From Streptococcus sp. (lineage in GTDB: Bacteria > Bacillota > Bacilli > Lactobacillales > Streptococcaceae): DNA of 64,000 nt. The stretch lies in NCBI GenBank assembly GCA_030528055.1, contig JAUMZQ010000010.1, positions 1 to 64,000 of the forward strand. The letters run 5' to 3'. The position numbers and the translations under genes were made by a program. This document shows positions 32,880 through 42,309 of this stretch, piece after piece (within the stretch, counting starts at the first letter, position 1; each line of letters begins with the position of its first letter). The notes under the pieces are model-generated. The model did no database searches, was not told where the DNA came from, and saw only the letters and a program-made list of their open reading frames with translations.

Positions 32880-35150
32880 TTATATGAAACTAGTTAGAGA
32901 GCCCTCTGTAAACTTAAAAGAACGGAGCCGAAGAGCATTTATGACGACAGAAACGGAACTCATACTCATGGCTAATCCCGCTATCATAGGGCTTAATAAA
33001 GGTCCACCAAAAATGTAAAGGATACCCATCGCTATCGGAATACCGATTCCATTGTACAAGAAAGCCCAAAAGAAATTTTCTTTAATATTCTTTATAGTTG
33101 CGGAGCTCAACTGAATAGCTGATACCACATCTAGCAATTGGCTATGCATCAAAACAACATCAGCTGATTCAATCGCTATATCTGTCCCAGAGCCAATAGC
33201 TATTCCTACATCTGCTTGTGCTAAGGCTGGTGCATCATTTATCCCATCACCAATCATTGCTACTCTTTTTCCTTGTGTCTGTAATTTTTTTACAACTTCA
33301 ACTTTTCCATCTGGTAAAATGCCAGATCTGACTTTTTCTATCCCTGCTTTTTGAGCAATCGCTGTTGCCGTCTTTTCTTCATCTCCTGTCACTAAAAGAA
33401 CTTCCAAACCCATATCTTCCAGTAGAGAGACAGCTTTTTTACTATCTGGTTTTAAAGTATCTGCCACAGCAACCATTCCTGCTAGTTGCTGATTGAGAGC
33501 GATGAATACAACTGTTTTTCCCTCATTCATTAAGGAAAGTGATTGCATCTTAATCGAATCAATGGAAATGTGATTTTCACGCAGCAATGATTCATTTCCC
33601 ACAAGGATCGTTGTCTCTTTATAACGACCTGACAAGCCTTTTCCCACAATAACTTTAAAATCATCTATAGAATAAAAGGCACTCTTCTTTATCTGCACCG
33701 CCTCCATGATAGCTATTGCTAGAGGATGTTCTGAATACTGTTCCATGCTAGCTAAAAAAACAAGAACTGCCTCCTTAGAAAACGAATCTAAAACTATCAC
33801 ATCCGTTAAACTAGGACGACCATTTGTAATTGTTCCGGTTTTATCTAAAACCACCGTGTCTATCTTACGAAGTATTTCGAGTGCCTGACCTGATTTAATC
33901 AAGATTCCTTTTTCTGCAGCTTTACCAGTTCCTACCATGATGGCTGTTGGTGTTGCCAACCCAAGTGCACATGGACAAGCAATCACCAAGACCGAAATAA
34001 AGATTAAAAGAGAAAATTGAAAACTTTTTCCTGCTAAAAAATACCAAGACACACTGGACAAAATAGCTAGTAGCAAAACGAACGGCACAAAATAAAGGGA
34101 GATTCTATCAGCTAAGGTAGCAATAGGGACTTTTGTTCCTTGAGCTTCTTCCACTAGATGAATAATTTGAGCAATTGTCGTATCTGCACCAATTTTAGTT
34201 ACTTGATAATCAATTGTACCAGCTTGATTGACGGTTGCACTGATTATCGGATCACCAATTGTTTTTTTAACTGGAAGATTTTCACCAGTCATCATTGACT
34301 CATCTATATAGCTTTCACCCTTAAGAACTACTCCATCAACTGGAATAGACTCTCCCGGCTTGATGCGAACAATATCTCCTAATTGTATCTCTTTTGTCTT
34401 AACGAGAACAGCTTGCCCTTGTCGAATTACCGTTGCTTCGTCAGGCAATAACTGTAATAGTTTTTGAATAGCCTGTGACGTCCGTCTCTTTGCTGCATGT
34501 TCCAAGTATTTTCCCAATACAACCAAAGTAATAATGATTGCAACAGATTCAAAATAAAGTTGATGGATTGAGTGCCTTTCTCCACCAAAAACTTTGAACA
34601 GTGAATACATACTGTAAACAAAAGCCGCTCCACTTCCTAAAGTAATCAAGCTGTTCATATTTGGATGTTTGTTCCATAAATGTTGAAAACCAATCTTATA
34701 AAATTGCCAGTTTAAAATCATGACTGGCAATGTCAACAAGAGCTGAACAGTGGCAAATATAATCGGAAATTCTGTGGGTGTGAGAACAGTTGGTAGTGGA
34801 AAGCCAACCATACTTCCCATTGAAATATAAAGCAAAGGAACAGTCAGCCAGATTAAAAACCATACTTTTCTTTTCTCTTTTGCTAACTCTTTCCCTTGTT
34901 CTTGACCATAACCTTCTCCAGACTCTTGAGTCTCTACCTTTTTTTCTTTGGCTTGATACCCTGCCTTAGCAACTGTATCAATCACTTGTTGGTTCTCAAA
35001 ACCTTGTTTTGGAGTGAGCGTCAAGGTCTCTGTCACTAAATTAACATGAACATCTTCGACAGTTCTTAGCTTACTTACAGCCAATTCTATCGTCTGAGCG
35101 CAAGAAGAACAACTCATTCCAGATAGTATAAATTCTTTGCTAGTTGCCAT
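32880..35150 (-). CDS. copA: Copper-exporting P-type ATPase CopA
   Basis: A 756-residue P1B ATPase. It has one N-terminal metal-binding domain (MSCSSC at about 12), eight membrane helices, the actuator TGE in MMTGENLP, the metal-transport motif CPC in VIACPCALG, the phosphorylation site DKTGT and the hinge GDGINDAPAL. It pumps Cu(I) out of the cell using ATP. It starts 3 bp after copY and is cotranscribed with copY and copZ. All key residues are present. Confidence 0.93.
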   Translation of the reverse strand: MATSKEFILSGMSCSSCAQTIELAVSKLRTVEDVHVNLVTETLTLTPKQGFENQQVIDTVAKAGYQAKEKKVETQESGEGYGQEQGKELAKEKRKVWFLIWLTVPLLYISMGSMVGFPLPTVLTPTEFPIIFATVQLLLTLPVMILNWQFYKIGFQHLWNKHPNMNSLITLGSGAAFVYSMYSLFKVFGGERHSIHQLYFESVAIIITLVVLGKYLEHAAKRRTSQAIQKLLQLLPDEATVIRQGQAVLVKTKEIQLGDIVRIKPGESIPVDGVVLKGESYIDESMMTGENLPVKKTIGDPIISATVNQAGTIDYQVTKIGADTTIAQIIHLVEEAQGTKVPIATLADRISLYFVPFVLLLAILSSVSWYFLAGKSFQFSLLIFISVLVIACPCALGLATPTAIMVGTGKAAEKGILIKSGQALEILRKIDTVVLDKTGTITNGRPSLTDVIVLDSFSKEAVLVFLASMEQYSEHPLAIAIMEAVQIKKSAFYSIDDFKVIVGKGLSGRYKETTILVGNESLLRENHISIDSIKMQSLSLMNEGKTVVFIALNQQLAGMVAVADTLKPDSKKAVSLLEDMGLEVLLVTGDEEKTATAIAQKAGIEKVRSGILPDGKVEVVKKLQTQGKRVAMIGDGINDAPALAQADVGIAIGSGTDIAIESADVVLMHSQLLDVVSAIQLSSATIKNIKENFFWAFLYNGIGIPIAMGILYIFGGPLLSPMIAGLAMSMSSVSVVINALRLRSFKFTEGSLTSFI

Positions 35151-35153
35151 ATA

Positions 35154-35603
35154 TTATTCCCTTCTGACCAGCCCATGTGAGTGGCAAGTACACTGACCCT
35201 TAACACAGGAACAAATAATTTCAGTTGGAGCTGTTCTCTTTTTTTGTTCTGCAACTTGTAAAATTCTCTCTAAATCACTTTGCGAAAACTGACTATTTTC
35301 AAGTATCGAAATCAGTAAATCACCATGTTTGGTATTGCACATATTACCAAAAAGACTCTGCCATGTGTTGTCCAGATGCTCACTTTCTAAAATCAAAGCA
35401 TCATAGTAAAATTTCCCTTCTATTTTCTCCATACGGATAAAATTTTTTGTTTTCAAACGGTTTAAAAGGGTTTTTATAGTAGCTGGTTTCCAATCAAAAT
35501 CTGTCGCCAAATACTCGATAATTTTAGTACTTCGGCTATGCGGATAAGCCCATAAAACACGCATTACTTGCCACTCTGCTTGGCTAATAGTTTGTCCTTC
35601 CAT
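35154..35603 (-). CDS. copY: Copper-responsive repressor CopY
   Basis: A 149-residue BlaI/MecI-type winged-helix repressor with a C-terminal metal cluster motif, CSCVKGQCTC (two CxC pairs). Zn-CopY binds the operator; Cu(I) from CopZ displaces zinc and releases it. A cop box sits about 45 bp upstream. First gene of the copper operon. Confidence 0.9.
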   Translation of the reverse strand: MEGQTISQAEWQVMRVLWAYPHSRSTKIIEYLATDFDWKPATIKTLLNRLKTKNFIRMEKIEGKFYYDALILESEHLDNTWQSLFGNMCNTKHGDLLISILENSQFSQSDLERILQVAEQKKRTAPTEIICSCVKGQCTCHSHGLVRRE

Positions 35604-35647
35604 CTTCCTGATTCCTATCTATTCTTATCGTTATTCATTTTATAGTT

Positions 35648-35657
35648 TACAACTGTA
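35648..35657 (-). promoter_or_regulatory. CopY operator (cop box)
   Basis: TACAACTGTA matches the cop box TACAnnTGTA exactly and lies upstream of copY. Confidence 0.85.
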
Positions 35658-35706
35658 ATCGCACCTTGTCAAGTTTTCAATTCCTATTCATTACAAACGT
35701 TCTGAA

Positions 35707-35748
35707 AACAAAAAAGATTGAAAAGGAAAATTTCCTTTTCAATCTTTC
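35707..35748 (-). terminator. Terminator of the adc operon
   Basis: A long perfect palindrome, AAAGATTGAAAAGGAAA with its complement TTTCCTTTTCAATCTTT, lies just past the adcA stop, with A/T runs on either side. Confidence 0.85.
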
Positions 35749-35766
35749 GATCATTTAGTGATAATT

Positions 35767-37269
35767 TTAGTGTGATAGCATTTCTTGAGCAATTTCTTGA
35801 CCTGTCAACTTAGTTGGATAGTAAGTTGGCCAGTTCTCTAATTGATCAAAGAGTGCTTCTTGGCTTTCTCCTCCATAGAAAATATGGAAGTGTTCTGCTT
35901 TTGTTGGAGCAATGTTATGGTCACTAAATTGAACATATTTGTATTCTCCAGCATCTGCGTCTGTTGCTTCAAACATAAAGCGTACTCCACGATTTCCTTT
36001 TGAGTAAGTCAAGGTATGTTTCCCAACATATTTGTAAGTGAATTTTTTCTTTTGTCCATTCACTACAAATTCCATTGTTTTATCCGTAATATTGATATTT
36101 GAGATATCTGTCTTGTAGCCTTTCGTATAATATTCTTTATACTCAGCAGCTGTCATCTTACCAGTTAATTTTGCCTTATAATCAAATACTTGATCCAATG
36201 TTCCATCTTCTAGGTAAGGATAAACAGATTGCCATTCTCCCACATAATCAGATAAAGAGCGGTCTTTGATATCACTGTCTTCAAAGTAGCCATTGTAAAC
36301 AGTTTTAGTGTCTGCTTCTTTTTCTGCTGTAATTTCTCCACCTTCTTGCTCTGTTGTCTTTTGTAGAGCTTTCAAATTAGATTTCATAACAGAAACGTAG
36401 TCTTCTCCGTCTTTTGTTTCTTTTTCAGTTAAACTTTCTAGAGGATTTAAGACATCTAATTCTACACCAGTTTCTTTTGCTAAAGTAGAAGCAAGGGCTT
36501 GTGAAGCATTTTCTTCAAAGTAAATATATTTAATATCGTTTTTCTTGATGTATTCTGCAAGTTCTGCCAAACGAGCTGGTGATGGTTCCTCATCTGGTGA
36601 AAGTCCTGAGATTGGCACTTGTTTCAAACCATAATCCAAAGCAAGATAGTTAAATGCAGCGTGCTGTGTTACAAAATTCTTTTGTTTTGCTCCTGCTAAG
36701 CCATCTGTATATTCCTTATCTAGAGCTTCTAACTTTTTAATGTATGCAGCAGCATTTTTTGTAAAAGTAGATTTCTTATCAGGATAAGATTTGCTCAAGC
36801 TATCACGAATGTTTTCAACTAATTTAATAGCTCGTTTTGGTGACAGCCAAACATGAGGATCGTAATCATGGTGATGACCTTCCTCATCATGACCTTCTTC
36901 TTCCTCTTCTTCACCACCTGGTAAGAGCAACATATCTCCAGTTGCTTTGACGACATTTACTTTATCTTTTTTCAAAGTTCCTAGTAAATTTGGTACCCAT
37001 GTTTCCATGTTTTCATTTTCATAAACAAAAACATCTGCATCTTGAATCGTTGCAATATTTTTAGCAGAAGGTTCATAATCATGAGGTTCTGTTCCAGCAC
37101 CGATAAGTAAATCAACCGTCGCTTCATCACCTGTTACTTGTTTTGTAAATTCATAGACTGGATAAAAAGTTGTTACAACTTTCAATTTTCCGTCCGAATT
37201 TTTTTGATTTGAACAAGCCACCAAAAGGATACCAAGTAGGGCGACAATCAATAAATTAAATTTTTTCAT
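35767..37269 (-). CDS. adcA: Zinc-binding lipoprotein AdcA with ZinT domain
   Basis: A 500-residue lipoprotein (lipobox LLVACS). The first part is a cluster A-I zinc-binding protein with a His/Glu-rich loop (EEGHDEEGHHHDYDPHVW at about 125). The C-terminal part (from about 320) is a ZinT-like domain ending in the His-containing AEHFHIFYGG segment. It captures zinc for the AdcBC transporter. It is last in adcRCBA, 10 bp after adcB. Confidence 0.93.
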   Translation of the reverse strand: MKKFNLLIVALLGILLVACSNQKNSDGKLKVVTTFYPVYEFTKQVTGDEATVDLLIGAGTEPHDYEPSAKNIATIQDADVFVYENENMETWVPNLLGTLKKDKVNVVKATGDMLLLPGGEEEEEEGHDEEGHHHDYDPHVWLSPKRAIKLVENIRDSLSKSYPDKKSTFTKNAAAYIKKLEALDKEYTDGLAGAKQKNFVTQHAAFNYLALDYGLKQVPISGLSPDEEPSPARLAELAEYIKKNDIKYIYFEENASQALASTLAKETGVELDVLNPLESLTEKETKDGEDYVSVMKSNLKALQKTTEQEGGEITAEKEADTKTVYNGYFEDSDIKDRSLSDYVGEWQSVYPYLEDGTLDQVFDYKAKLTGKMTAAEYKEYYTKGYKTDISNINITDKTMEFVVNGQKKKFTYKYVGKHTLTYSKGNRGVRFMFEATDADAGEYKYVQFSDHNIAPTKAEHFHIFYGGESQEALFDQLENWPTYYPTKLTGQEIAQEMLSH

Positions 37270-37279
37270 TCCATGACTC

Positions 37280-38086
37280 CTATTTCATCATTTTCTTAAA
37301 TAAATTAACTAGTAAAAATAGTCCAACAAAAATAATTGTGACACTTGCACTTGCGGGGGTTTCTGCATAATAAGAAATATACAGCCCAGCAATCATACCT
37401 AAAAAACCAATCAAACTTGCTATTAAAATAACTGATTTGAAATTTTTCCCAATTCTCAAAGCAATACCAGCTGGTAAAACCATAATCGTCGAAACTAGGA
37501 GAGCTCCAGCAGCAGGAATCATCAATGCAATGGCTACACCTGTTACAATGTTAAAGAGAATAGACATCGTTCGTACAGGTAAACCATCTACAAAGGCTGT
37601 ATCCTCATCAAAAGTCAAGATATACATAGGCCGAATAAAGAGAAAAGTCAAAATCAGAACAATTGCTGCAATCACAAAAAGTGAAATCACTTGTTCGGTG
37701 CTAATCGTCACAATAGAACCGAATAAATATTGTTCCAAACTCATAGAGCTTGAACTTTTTCCCTTACTCATAACAATCAATGAAATAGCTAGACCCGTTG
37801 ACATAAGAATGGCTGTTCCTATTTCCATGAAACTTTTGTAAATCGTTCGTAGGTATTCCAAGAAAATAGCTGCAACAATAACCACAATAATCGTAGTAAC
37901 GGTTGGAGATATTCCTAAGATCAGACCAAAAGCAACACCTGCTAGAGACACGTGACTAAGAGTATCACTCATCAAACTTTGTCTACGTAGAATTAAAAAT
38001 GTTCCTAGAACTGGGGCAAACAAACTCATAGCAATCACTGCCCAGAAAGCTCTTTGCATAAAATCGTAAGCAAACAACTCAAACAT
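37280..38086 (-). CDS. adcB: Zinc ABC transporter permease AdcB
   Basis: A 268-residue integral membrane protein of the ABC-3 metal permease family with about eight membrane segments. It works with AdcC and AdcA in zinc uptake. It overlaps the end of adcC by 8 bp, so translation is coupled. Confidence 0.9.
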   Translation of the reverse strand: MFELFAYDFMQRAFWAVIAMSLFAPVLGTFLILRRQSLMSDTLSHVSLAGVAFGLILGISPTVTTIIVVIVAAIFLEYLRTIYKSFMEIGTAILMSTGLAISLIVMSKGKSSSSMSLEQYLFGSIVTISTEQVISLFVIAAIVLILTFLFIRPMYILTFDEDTAFVDGLPVRTMSILFNIVTGVAIALMIPAAGALLVSTIMVLPAGIALRIGKNFKSVILIASLIGFLGMIAGLYISYYAETPASASVTIIFVGLFLLVNLFKKMMK

Positions 38087-38786
38087 GGTCTACCTCCATG
38101 TCATCACTTTCATGGACATTAAAACAATGCCAAGGCGAGTCTTGATTTCGTACTAGATGGATATTTCTATCCGCATATTCTTTCACTTCTTCTGGATCGT
38201 GCGTAATCATCAAAACAGCTTTCCCATGTTTATGAGCACTATGGTACATTAGACGGTAAAATTCATTTTTACTGCCCGCGTCCATCCCTGTTGTCGGCTC
38301 GTCTAGGATAAAGATGTCTGGATCGGAAGCAAACATTCTTGCAGTTACCGTACGTTGTTTTTGTCCTCCTGATAGAGAACCTATTCGTTTGTTTCGATAA
38401 TCCCACATGCCAACAGATTCCAAACTAGTCTTTATATGTTCTTCATCATGTGCGTTTAGCCTACGAAACCAGCCTTTTCGTGGATAGCGTCCCGATTTTA
38501 CAAATTCATAAACCGTACTTGGAAAACCTGCATTAAAACTTGCAATTTGCTGTGGTAGATAAGCAATCCGTAATTTTTTATCTTGAATATTTGTTTTTGA
38601 AATGGTTACTTTTCCATATTTAGGTTGTAAAATTCCCAAACTAGCTTTAATGAGAGTTGTTTTTGCAGCTCCATTCTCACCTGTCAATGTTACAAATTCT
38701 CCACTATTTAAGTAGTAATTAATATGCTCCAAAACAGGTTCCTTATCATAATAGAAGGATAAATCTTCTACTGTAATGTATCTCAT
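38079..38786 (-). CDS. adcC: Zinc ABC transporter ATPase AdcC
   Basis: A 235-residue ABC ATPase with Walker [10 protein letters not shown] (note Ala where Gly-Lys usually gives GxGKT, a variant seen in this family), signature LSGGQKQR, Walker [11 protein letters not shown] and an H-loop MITHD. It overlaps adcR by 4 bp. It powers zinc import. Confidence 0.9.
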   Translation of the reverse strand: MRYITVEDLSFYYDKEPVLEHINYYLNSGEFVTLTGENGAAKTTLIKASLGILQPKYGKVTISKTNIQDKKLRIAYLPQQIASFNAGFPSTVYEFVKSGRYPRKGWFRRLNAHDEEHIKTSLESVGMWDYRNKRIGSLSGGQKQRTVTARMFASDPDIFILDEPTTGMDAGSKNEFYRLMYHSAHKHGKAVLMITHDPEEVKEYADRNIHLVRNQDSPWHCFNVHESDDMEVDHV

Positions 38787-39226
38787 TTTCCGATTTCTCC
38801 TACTAGAGAATCTAAAAATGTTGCAATAACTTTTTGTTCAGATTCTGAAAATTGTTGAATAAGATTTTCATAGGTTTCTAAAGTATGAACATGGTGCTGT
38901 TGGTGTTCTTCTGCTATCGGTTTTGCCAAATCTGTCAAACGATAGAAGGTCACTCGTGCATCCTTTTCATCTTTAGAAGTTTCCAACATCTTTTTACTAA
39001 TCATTGATTTAATAGCTTTAGTAACAGCTGCTTGACTGATGTTTAGCCTTTTAGCTAATTCAGAATTGGTTAATGTCTCTTCAGATAAAAGCATCAAAAT
39101 ATGTTCTTGAGTATTAGTCAATGCAACCTCACTCTTACAAGAACCAATCAGAATTTCATGTTGATTTTCTGATTTCAAAATGATTTCATTCAAAAACTGA
39201 CCAATTTTCTGTGCCAATTGAGTCAT
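38783..39226 (-). CDS. adcR: Zinc-responsive MarR-family repressor AdcR
   Basis: A 147-residue MarR-type winged-helix protein with metal ligands in its first helix and near the C-terminus (for example [12 protein letters not shown]). With zinc bound it represses the adc operon and other zinc-scavenging genes. It is first in the operon and has a near-perfect operator upstream. Confidence 0.9.
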   Translation of the reverse strand: MTQLAQKIGQFLNEIILKSENQHEILIGSCKSEVALTNTQEHILMLLSEETLTNSELAKRLNISQAAVTKAIKSMISKKMLETSKDEKDARVTFYRLTDLAKPIAEEHQQHHVHTLETYENLIQQFSESEQKVIATFLDSLVGEIGK

Positions 39227-39255
39227 TCTTTTCTCCTCTCATTGCATGCAAATGA

Positions 39256-39267
39256 TTTACTGGTTAA
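39256..39267 (-). promoter_or_regulatory. AdcR operator
   Basis: TTAACCAGTAAA on the minus strand matches the AdcR consensus TTAACYRGTTAA at 11 of 12 positions, about 30 bp upstream of adcR. Confidence 0.75.
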
Positions 39268-39376
39268 TTATATCATGAAATATAAAAAAGTCAAGGGAAA
39301 TAAAGTTTCTCATCAGTAAAGACAAACTATCTTCACTCAACTTATCGCGTTGTCCTTATTATTCTCAACAAAAAAT

Positions 39377-39419
39377 ACCTTTTCAGTTAAAGGTATTTTT
39401 TAAACTGAAAAGGTATAAA
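39377..39419 (-). terminator. tsf terminator with nested alternative stems
   Basis: ATACCTTTTCAGTT pairs with AACTGAAAAGGTAT. An internal copy, AAAGGTATT, can pair with the left arm instead. Either form gives a hairpin with a U-run beyond the tsf stop. Confidence 0.75.
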
Positions 39420-39436
39420 ATTCAAATTAATTGTTT

Positions 39437-40480
39437 TTAATTTTTGCCAAGAGCAGCAGCCATTGTAGCAGCCACTTCATTTTCAAAGTCATTAGCTGCT
39501 TTTTCAATACCGTCTCCTACTTCAAAACGAGTAAAGCTAGCTACTTCAACTCCTTGACTTTCAAGGAAAGCTTCAACTGTTTTGCTGTCATCCATAATGT
39601 AAACTTGTGCTAAAAGAGTGTAGGCTTGGTCAACTTGTGTATTATCAAGCAAGAAGCGGTCTAATTTCCCTGGAATAATCTTGTCCCAAATTTTTTCTGG
39701 TTTTCCTTCAGCAGTCAATTCTGCTTTGATATTTTCTTCTGCTTGAGCAAGAACTTCTTCTGATAATTGAAGTTTTGAACCATATTGAAGATGAGGAAGA
39801 GCTGGTTTTCCAACCATTGCGCGGCTTTCATTGTCTTGATCAATTTTGTGATTCAATTGAGCCAATTCATCATGGATAAATTCTTCACTTAATTCTTTAT
39901 ATGAAAGAACAGATGGTTTCATCGCTGCAACATGCATTGCCAATTGTTTTGCTAGCGCTTCATCACTACCTGAAAGAACTGTTACAACTCCGATACGTCC
40001 ACCATTATGTTGGTAAGCACCAAATACTTGGTCATCATTTTTCTCAACAACTACAAAACGACGGAAAGAAATTTTTTCTCCGATAGTAGCGGTAGCATTA
40101 ACATAAGCCGCTTCCAAAGTATCACCTGAAGCAACTTTTAAAGCCAATGCTTCTTCATTGTTAGCAGGTTTGTTTTCAGCAATTACTTTAGCTGTTTCAT
40201 TTACCAAGTCAACAAATTGAGCGTTTTTAGCCACAAAGTCTGTTTCAGAGTTGATTTCTACGATAGCTGCGGTATTGCCATCCACATACACACCAGTTAA
40301 ACCTTCTGCGGCAACACGATCTGCTTTTTTCGCAGCCTTAGCCATTCCTTTTTCACGAAGTAATTCAATCGCTTTTTCGATATCACCATCTACTTCTACA
40401 AGTGCTTTTTTCGCGTCCATAACACCTGCACCAGATTTTTCACGCAATTCTTTTACAAGTTTAGCTGTAATTTCTGCCAT
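39437..40480 (-). CDS. tsf: Elongation factor Ts
   Basis: A 347-residue guanine-exchange factor for EF-Tu. The N-terminal UBA-like domain ([26 protein letters not shown]), the TDFVAKN motif near residue 80 and the two core domains are all present, as is the streptococcal insert. It follows rpsB with a hairpin between them, the usual arrangement. Confidence 0.95.
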   Translation of the reverse strand: MAEITAKLVKELREKSGAGVMDAKKALVEVDGDIEKAIELLREKGMAKAAKKADRVAAEGLTGVYVDGNTAAIVEINSETDFVAKNAQFVDLVNETAKVIAENKPANNEEALALKVASGDTLEAAYVNATATIGEKISFRRFVVVEKNDDQVFGAYQHNGGRIGVVTVLSGSDEALAKQLAMHVAAMKPSVLSYKELSEEFIHDELAQLNHKIDQDNESRAMVGKPALPHLQYGSKLQLSEEVLAQAEENIKAELTAEGKPEKIWDKIIPGKLDRFLLDNTQVDQAYTLLAQVYIMDDSKTVEAFLESQGVEVASFTRFEVGDGIEKAANDFENEVAATMAAALGKN

Positions 40481-40589
40481 TTTATTTCTCCTTAAATAGT
40501 TTGTGGTAAGTCGTAATGTATAAGAAAAATAGAATTCTCATAAATTATTTTATTATAAAGTACGACTTAAATGTTATATTTTATTTAAT

Positions 40590-40618
40590 AAAAAGGGAGG
40601 GCTAAGCCCGCCCCTTAG
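40590..40618 (-). terminator. Hairpin between rpsB and tsf
   Basis: GGGAGGGC-taa-GCCCGCCC with a T-run on the minus strand follows rpsB. It probably gives partial termination, lowering tsf relative to rpsB. Confidence 0.75.
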
Positions 40619-40651
40619 GTGTTTTATCAGGCTTAGAGCCTTGTCTTAAAA

Positions 40652-41434
40652 TTAAGCGTTGTCACCTTCTACAACTTCAACGATTTCTTCAATAGAATCT
40701 GCTTCTACTTCAGTTGCTGCAAATTCTGCCTCTACTGATTCAACACTGTCTTCACCTTGACGTCCTTCAATAACAGCATCAGCCATTTTTGCAGTAATCA
40801 ATTTGACAGCACGAATTGCGTCATCGTTAGCTGGGATAATCACATCAATATCATCTGGATCTGTATTTGTATCTACCATAGCAACTACTGGAATACCAAG
40901 TTTTTTAGCTTCTTTTACAGCGATTTGCTCTTTATGTGGATCAACTACATACATCACATCAGGGATACGTGGCATTTCTTCAATACCACCCAAGAATTTT
41001 TCAAGACGTGCACGTTGTTTGTTTAAAAGTGCAACCTCTTTTTTAGGAAGGACTTCAAATACTCCGTCTTCTTCCATACGTTTGATTTCTTTCAAACGAG
41101 CAACACGTTTTTGGATGGTAGACCAGTTTGTAAGAGTTCCACCTAACCAACGATGGTTAATGTAGTATTGACCAGCACGTTCTGCTTCGTCTTTCACTGC
41201 ATCAGCAGCTTGTTTTTTAGTTCCTACGAATAAAATGACTGCATCATTTACAGAAGCTTCACGCATGAAATCATAAGCTTGATCAGCATATTTTACTGTC
41301 TGTTGCAAATCAATCACATGGATACCATTGCGTTCTGTGAAGATGTATTTCGCCATCTTAGGGTTCCAGCGACGAGTCTGATGACCAAAGTGTACACCAG
41401 CCTCAAGAAGTTGTTTCATTGAAATTACTGCCAT
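40652..41434 (-). CDS. rpsB: 30S ribosomal protein S2
   Basis: A 260-residue S2 protein with the conserved start [19 protein letters not shown] and the FVGTKKQA motif. The acidic C-terminal tail is typical of streptococci. The start is the ATG at 41434 after AAAGGAGAA; the frame extends 50 codons upstream through the leader without meaning. Confidence 0.95.
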   Translation of the reverse strand: MAVISMKQLLEAGVHFGHQTRRWNPKMAKYIFTERNGIHVIDLQQTVKYADQAYDFMREASVNDAVILFVGTKKQAADAVKDEAERAGQYYINHRWLGGTLTNWSTIQKRVARLKEIKRMEEDGVFEVLPKKEVALLNKQRARLEKFLGGIEEMPRIPDVMYVVDPHKEQIAVKEAKKLGIPVVAMVDTNTDPDDIDVIIPANDDAIRAVKLITAKMADAVIEGRQGEDSVESVEAEFAATEVEADSIEEIVEVVEGDNA

Positions 41435-41580
41435 GAGTAAGTTCTCCTTTTTTGTTTTTTCCTCTTTTAGAGTTCTCCTTGCAAGATAACCCTTAGGCAA
41501 CCATCTCACAATCATTCTAAAATGAGTATTTGTCGAATACACGACCTCACTATAATAACAGATTTCATGCGATTTGACAA
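41435..41580 (-). promoter_or_regulatory. rpsB promoter and 5' leader
   Basis: TTGTCA (41580-41575), 17-bp spacer and TATTAT (41557-41552) form the promoter. The resulting leader is about 110 nt, long enough for autogenous control by S2, though no specific structure was identified. Confidence 0.7.
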
Positions 41581-41639
41581 GCACTTTTGTCCAGAAAATT
41601 GGCCTACAGTTTCAGACATTGAGTTCTTTTTAAATATGC

Positions 41640-41645
41640 TATAAT
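41640..41645 (+). promoter_or_regulatory. Extended -10 promoter of the LXG toxin locus
   Basis: TGCTATAAT is an extended -10 just before the first gene of the type VII toxin locus, divergent from the rpsB promoter. The -35 is weak. Confidence 0.55.
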
Positions 41646-41679
41646 AGATATTATCAATATGAAAGGATTGTTTAAGTTT

Positions 41680-41958
41680 ATGGGAGAAATTCAAAGCAAT
41701 AAAGAAACAGCACAATCTTATGCTAATCAGATAACCACTGCTTGCCAAACATTATCAAATAGTGGAGATGTGACCCTAGACACAACAACTGAACTTGAGG
41801 GAAACACGCGCAACCATTCAGCTATCAATCAGTCAGCAACCTTTTTAGAACAAATTACCTCATCCATTGAAACAGCTTCTTCGCATCTTCAAACAATTGC
41901 TAGCAACTTTGAAGCTGTTGATACAGCTGGTGCGAAAGGTTTTGGGAACCAACAATGA
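41680..41958 (+). CDS. Type VII LXG-associated helical protein (TIGR04197/DUF3130 type, Lap1-like)
   Basis: A 92-residue WXG100-like helical protein (MGEIQSNKETAQSYANQI...). Proteins of this kind precede LXG toxin genes; studies in Streptococcus intermedius show that DUF3130 and DUF3958 partners bind the LXG domain and guide it to the type VII secretion ATPase. The start at 41680 follows GAAAGGA; the upstream ATG at 41659 lacks a site. It overlaps the next gene by 4 bp. Confidence 0.8.
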   Translation: MGEIQSNKETAQSYANQITTACQTLSNSGDVTLDTTTELEGNTRNHSAINQSATFLEQITSSIETASSHLQTIASNFEAVDTAGAKGFGNQQ

Positions 41959-42293
41959 CTAAAGATTGGGATGAATTGAATCAAAAAGAACGGAAACTAT
42001 CAGAACAACTAGAGGAAATGAGCCACCGACGCTTTCGAGTTGAACAGATTCTTCGTGACTTTGAAGATTACGATCGGAGTCTGTATTTTTCTGAAAATAA
42101 TTTATGGGAAGCTAGCCTTGGCAGTCGATACGCTTATCAGTTAGAAGAAAGAAACCAAGAGTTACAGTATCATCGGAGGCAGATGTTTAATGATTTCTGC
42201 GACTGTATTGATAGCCTAAAGAAAGAAGAACGACGAATTGAAGATGATATCGAAACTATTTATTACAAAAAGAGAAAAGAAAATCTAAAATAG
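41955..42293 (+). CDS. Type VII LXG-associated helical protein (DUF3958 type, Lap2-like)
   Basis: A 112-residue highly charged helical protein with a central NLWEASLGSRYAYQLEE segment. Size, position between the DUF3130-type protein and the LXG toxin, and coiled-coil character match DUF3958. It is expected to form a targeting complex with the toxin's LXG domain. The toxin gene begins 16 bp later. Confidence 0.75.
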   Translation: MTKDWDELNQKERKLSEQLEEMSHRRFRVEQILRDFEDYDRSLYFSENNLWEASLGSRYAYQLEERNQELQYHRRQMFNDFCDCIDSLKKEERRIEDDIETIYYKKRKENLK

Positions 42294-42309
42294 AGGAGGG
42301 AGAAATAAA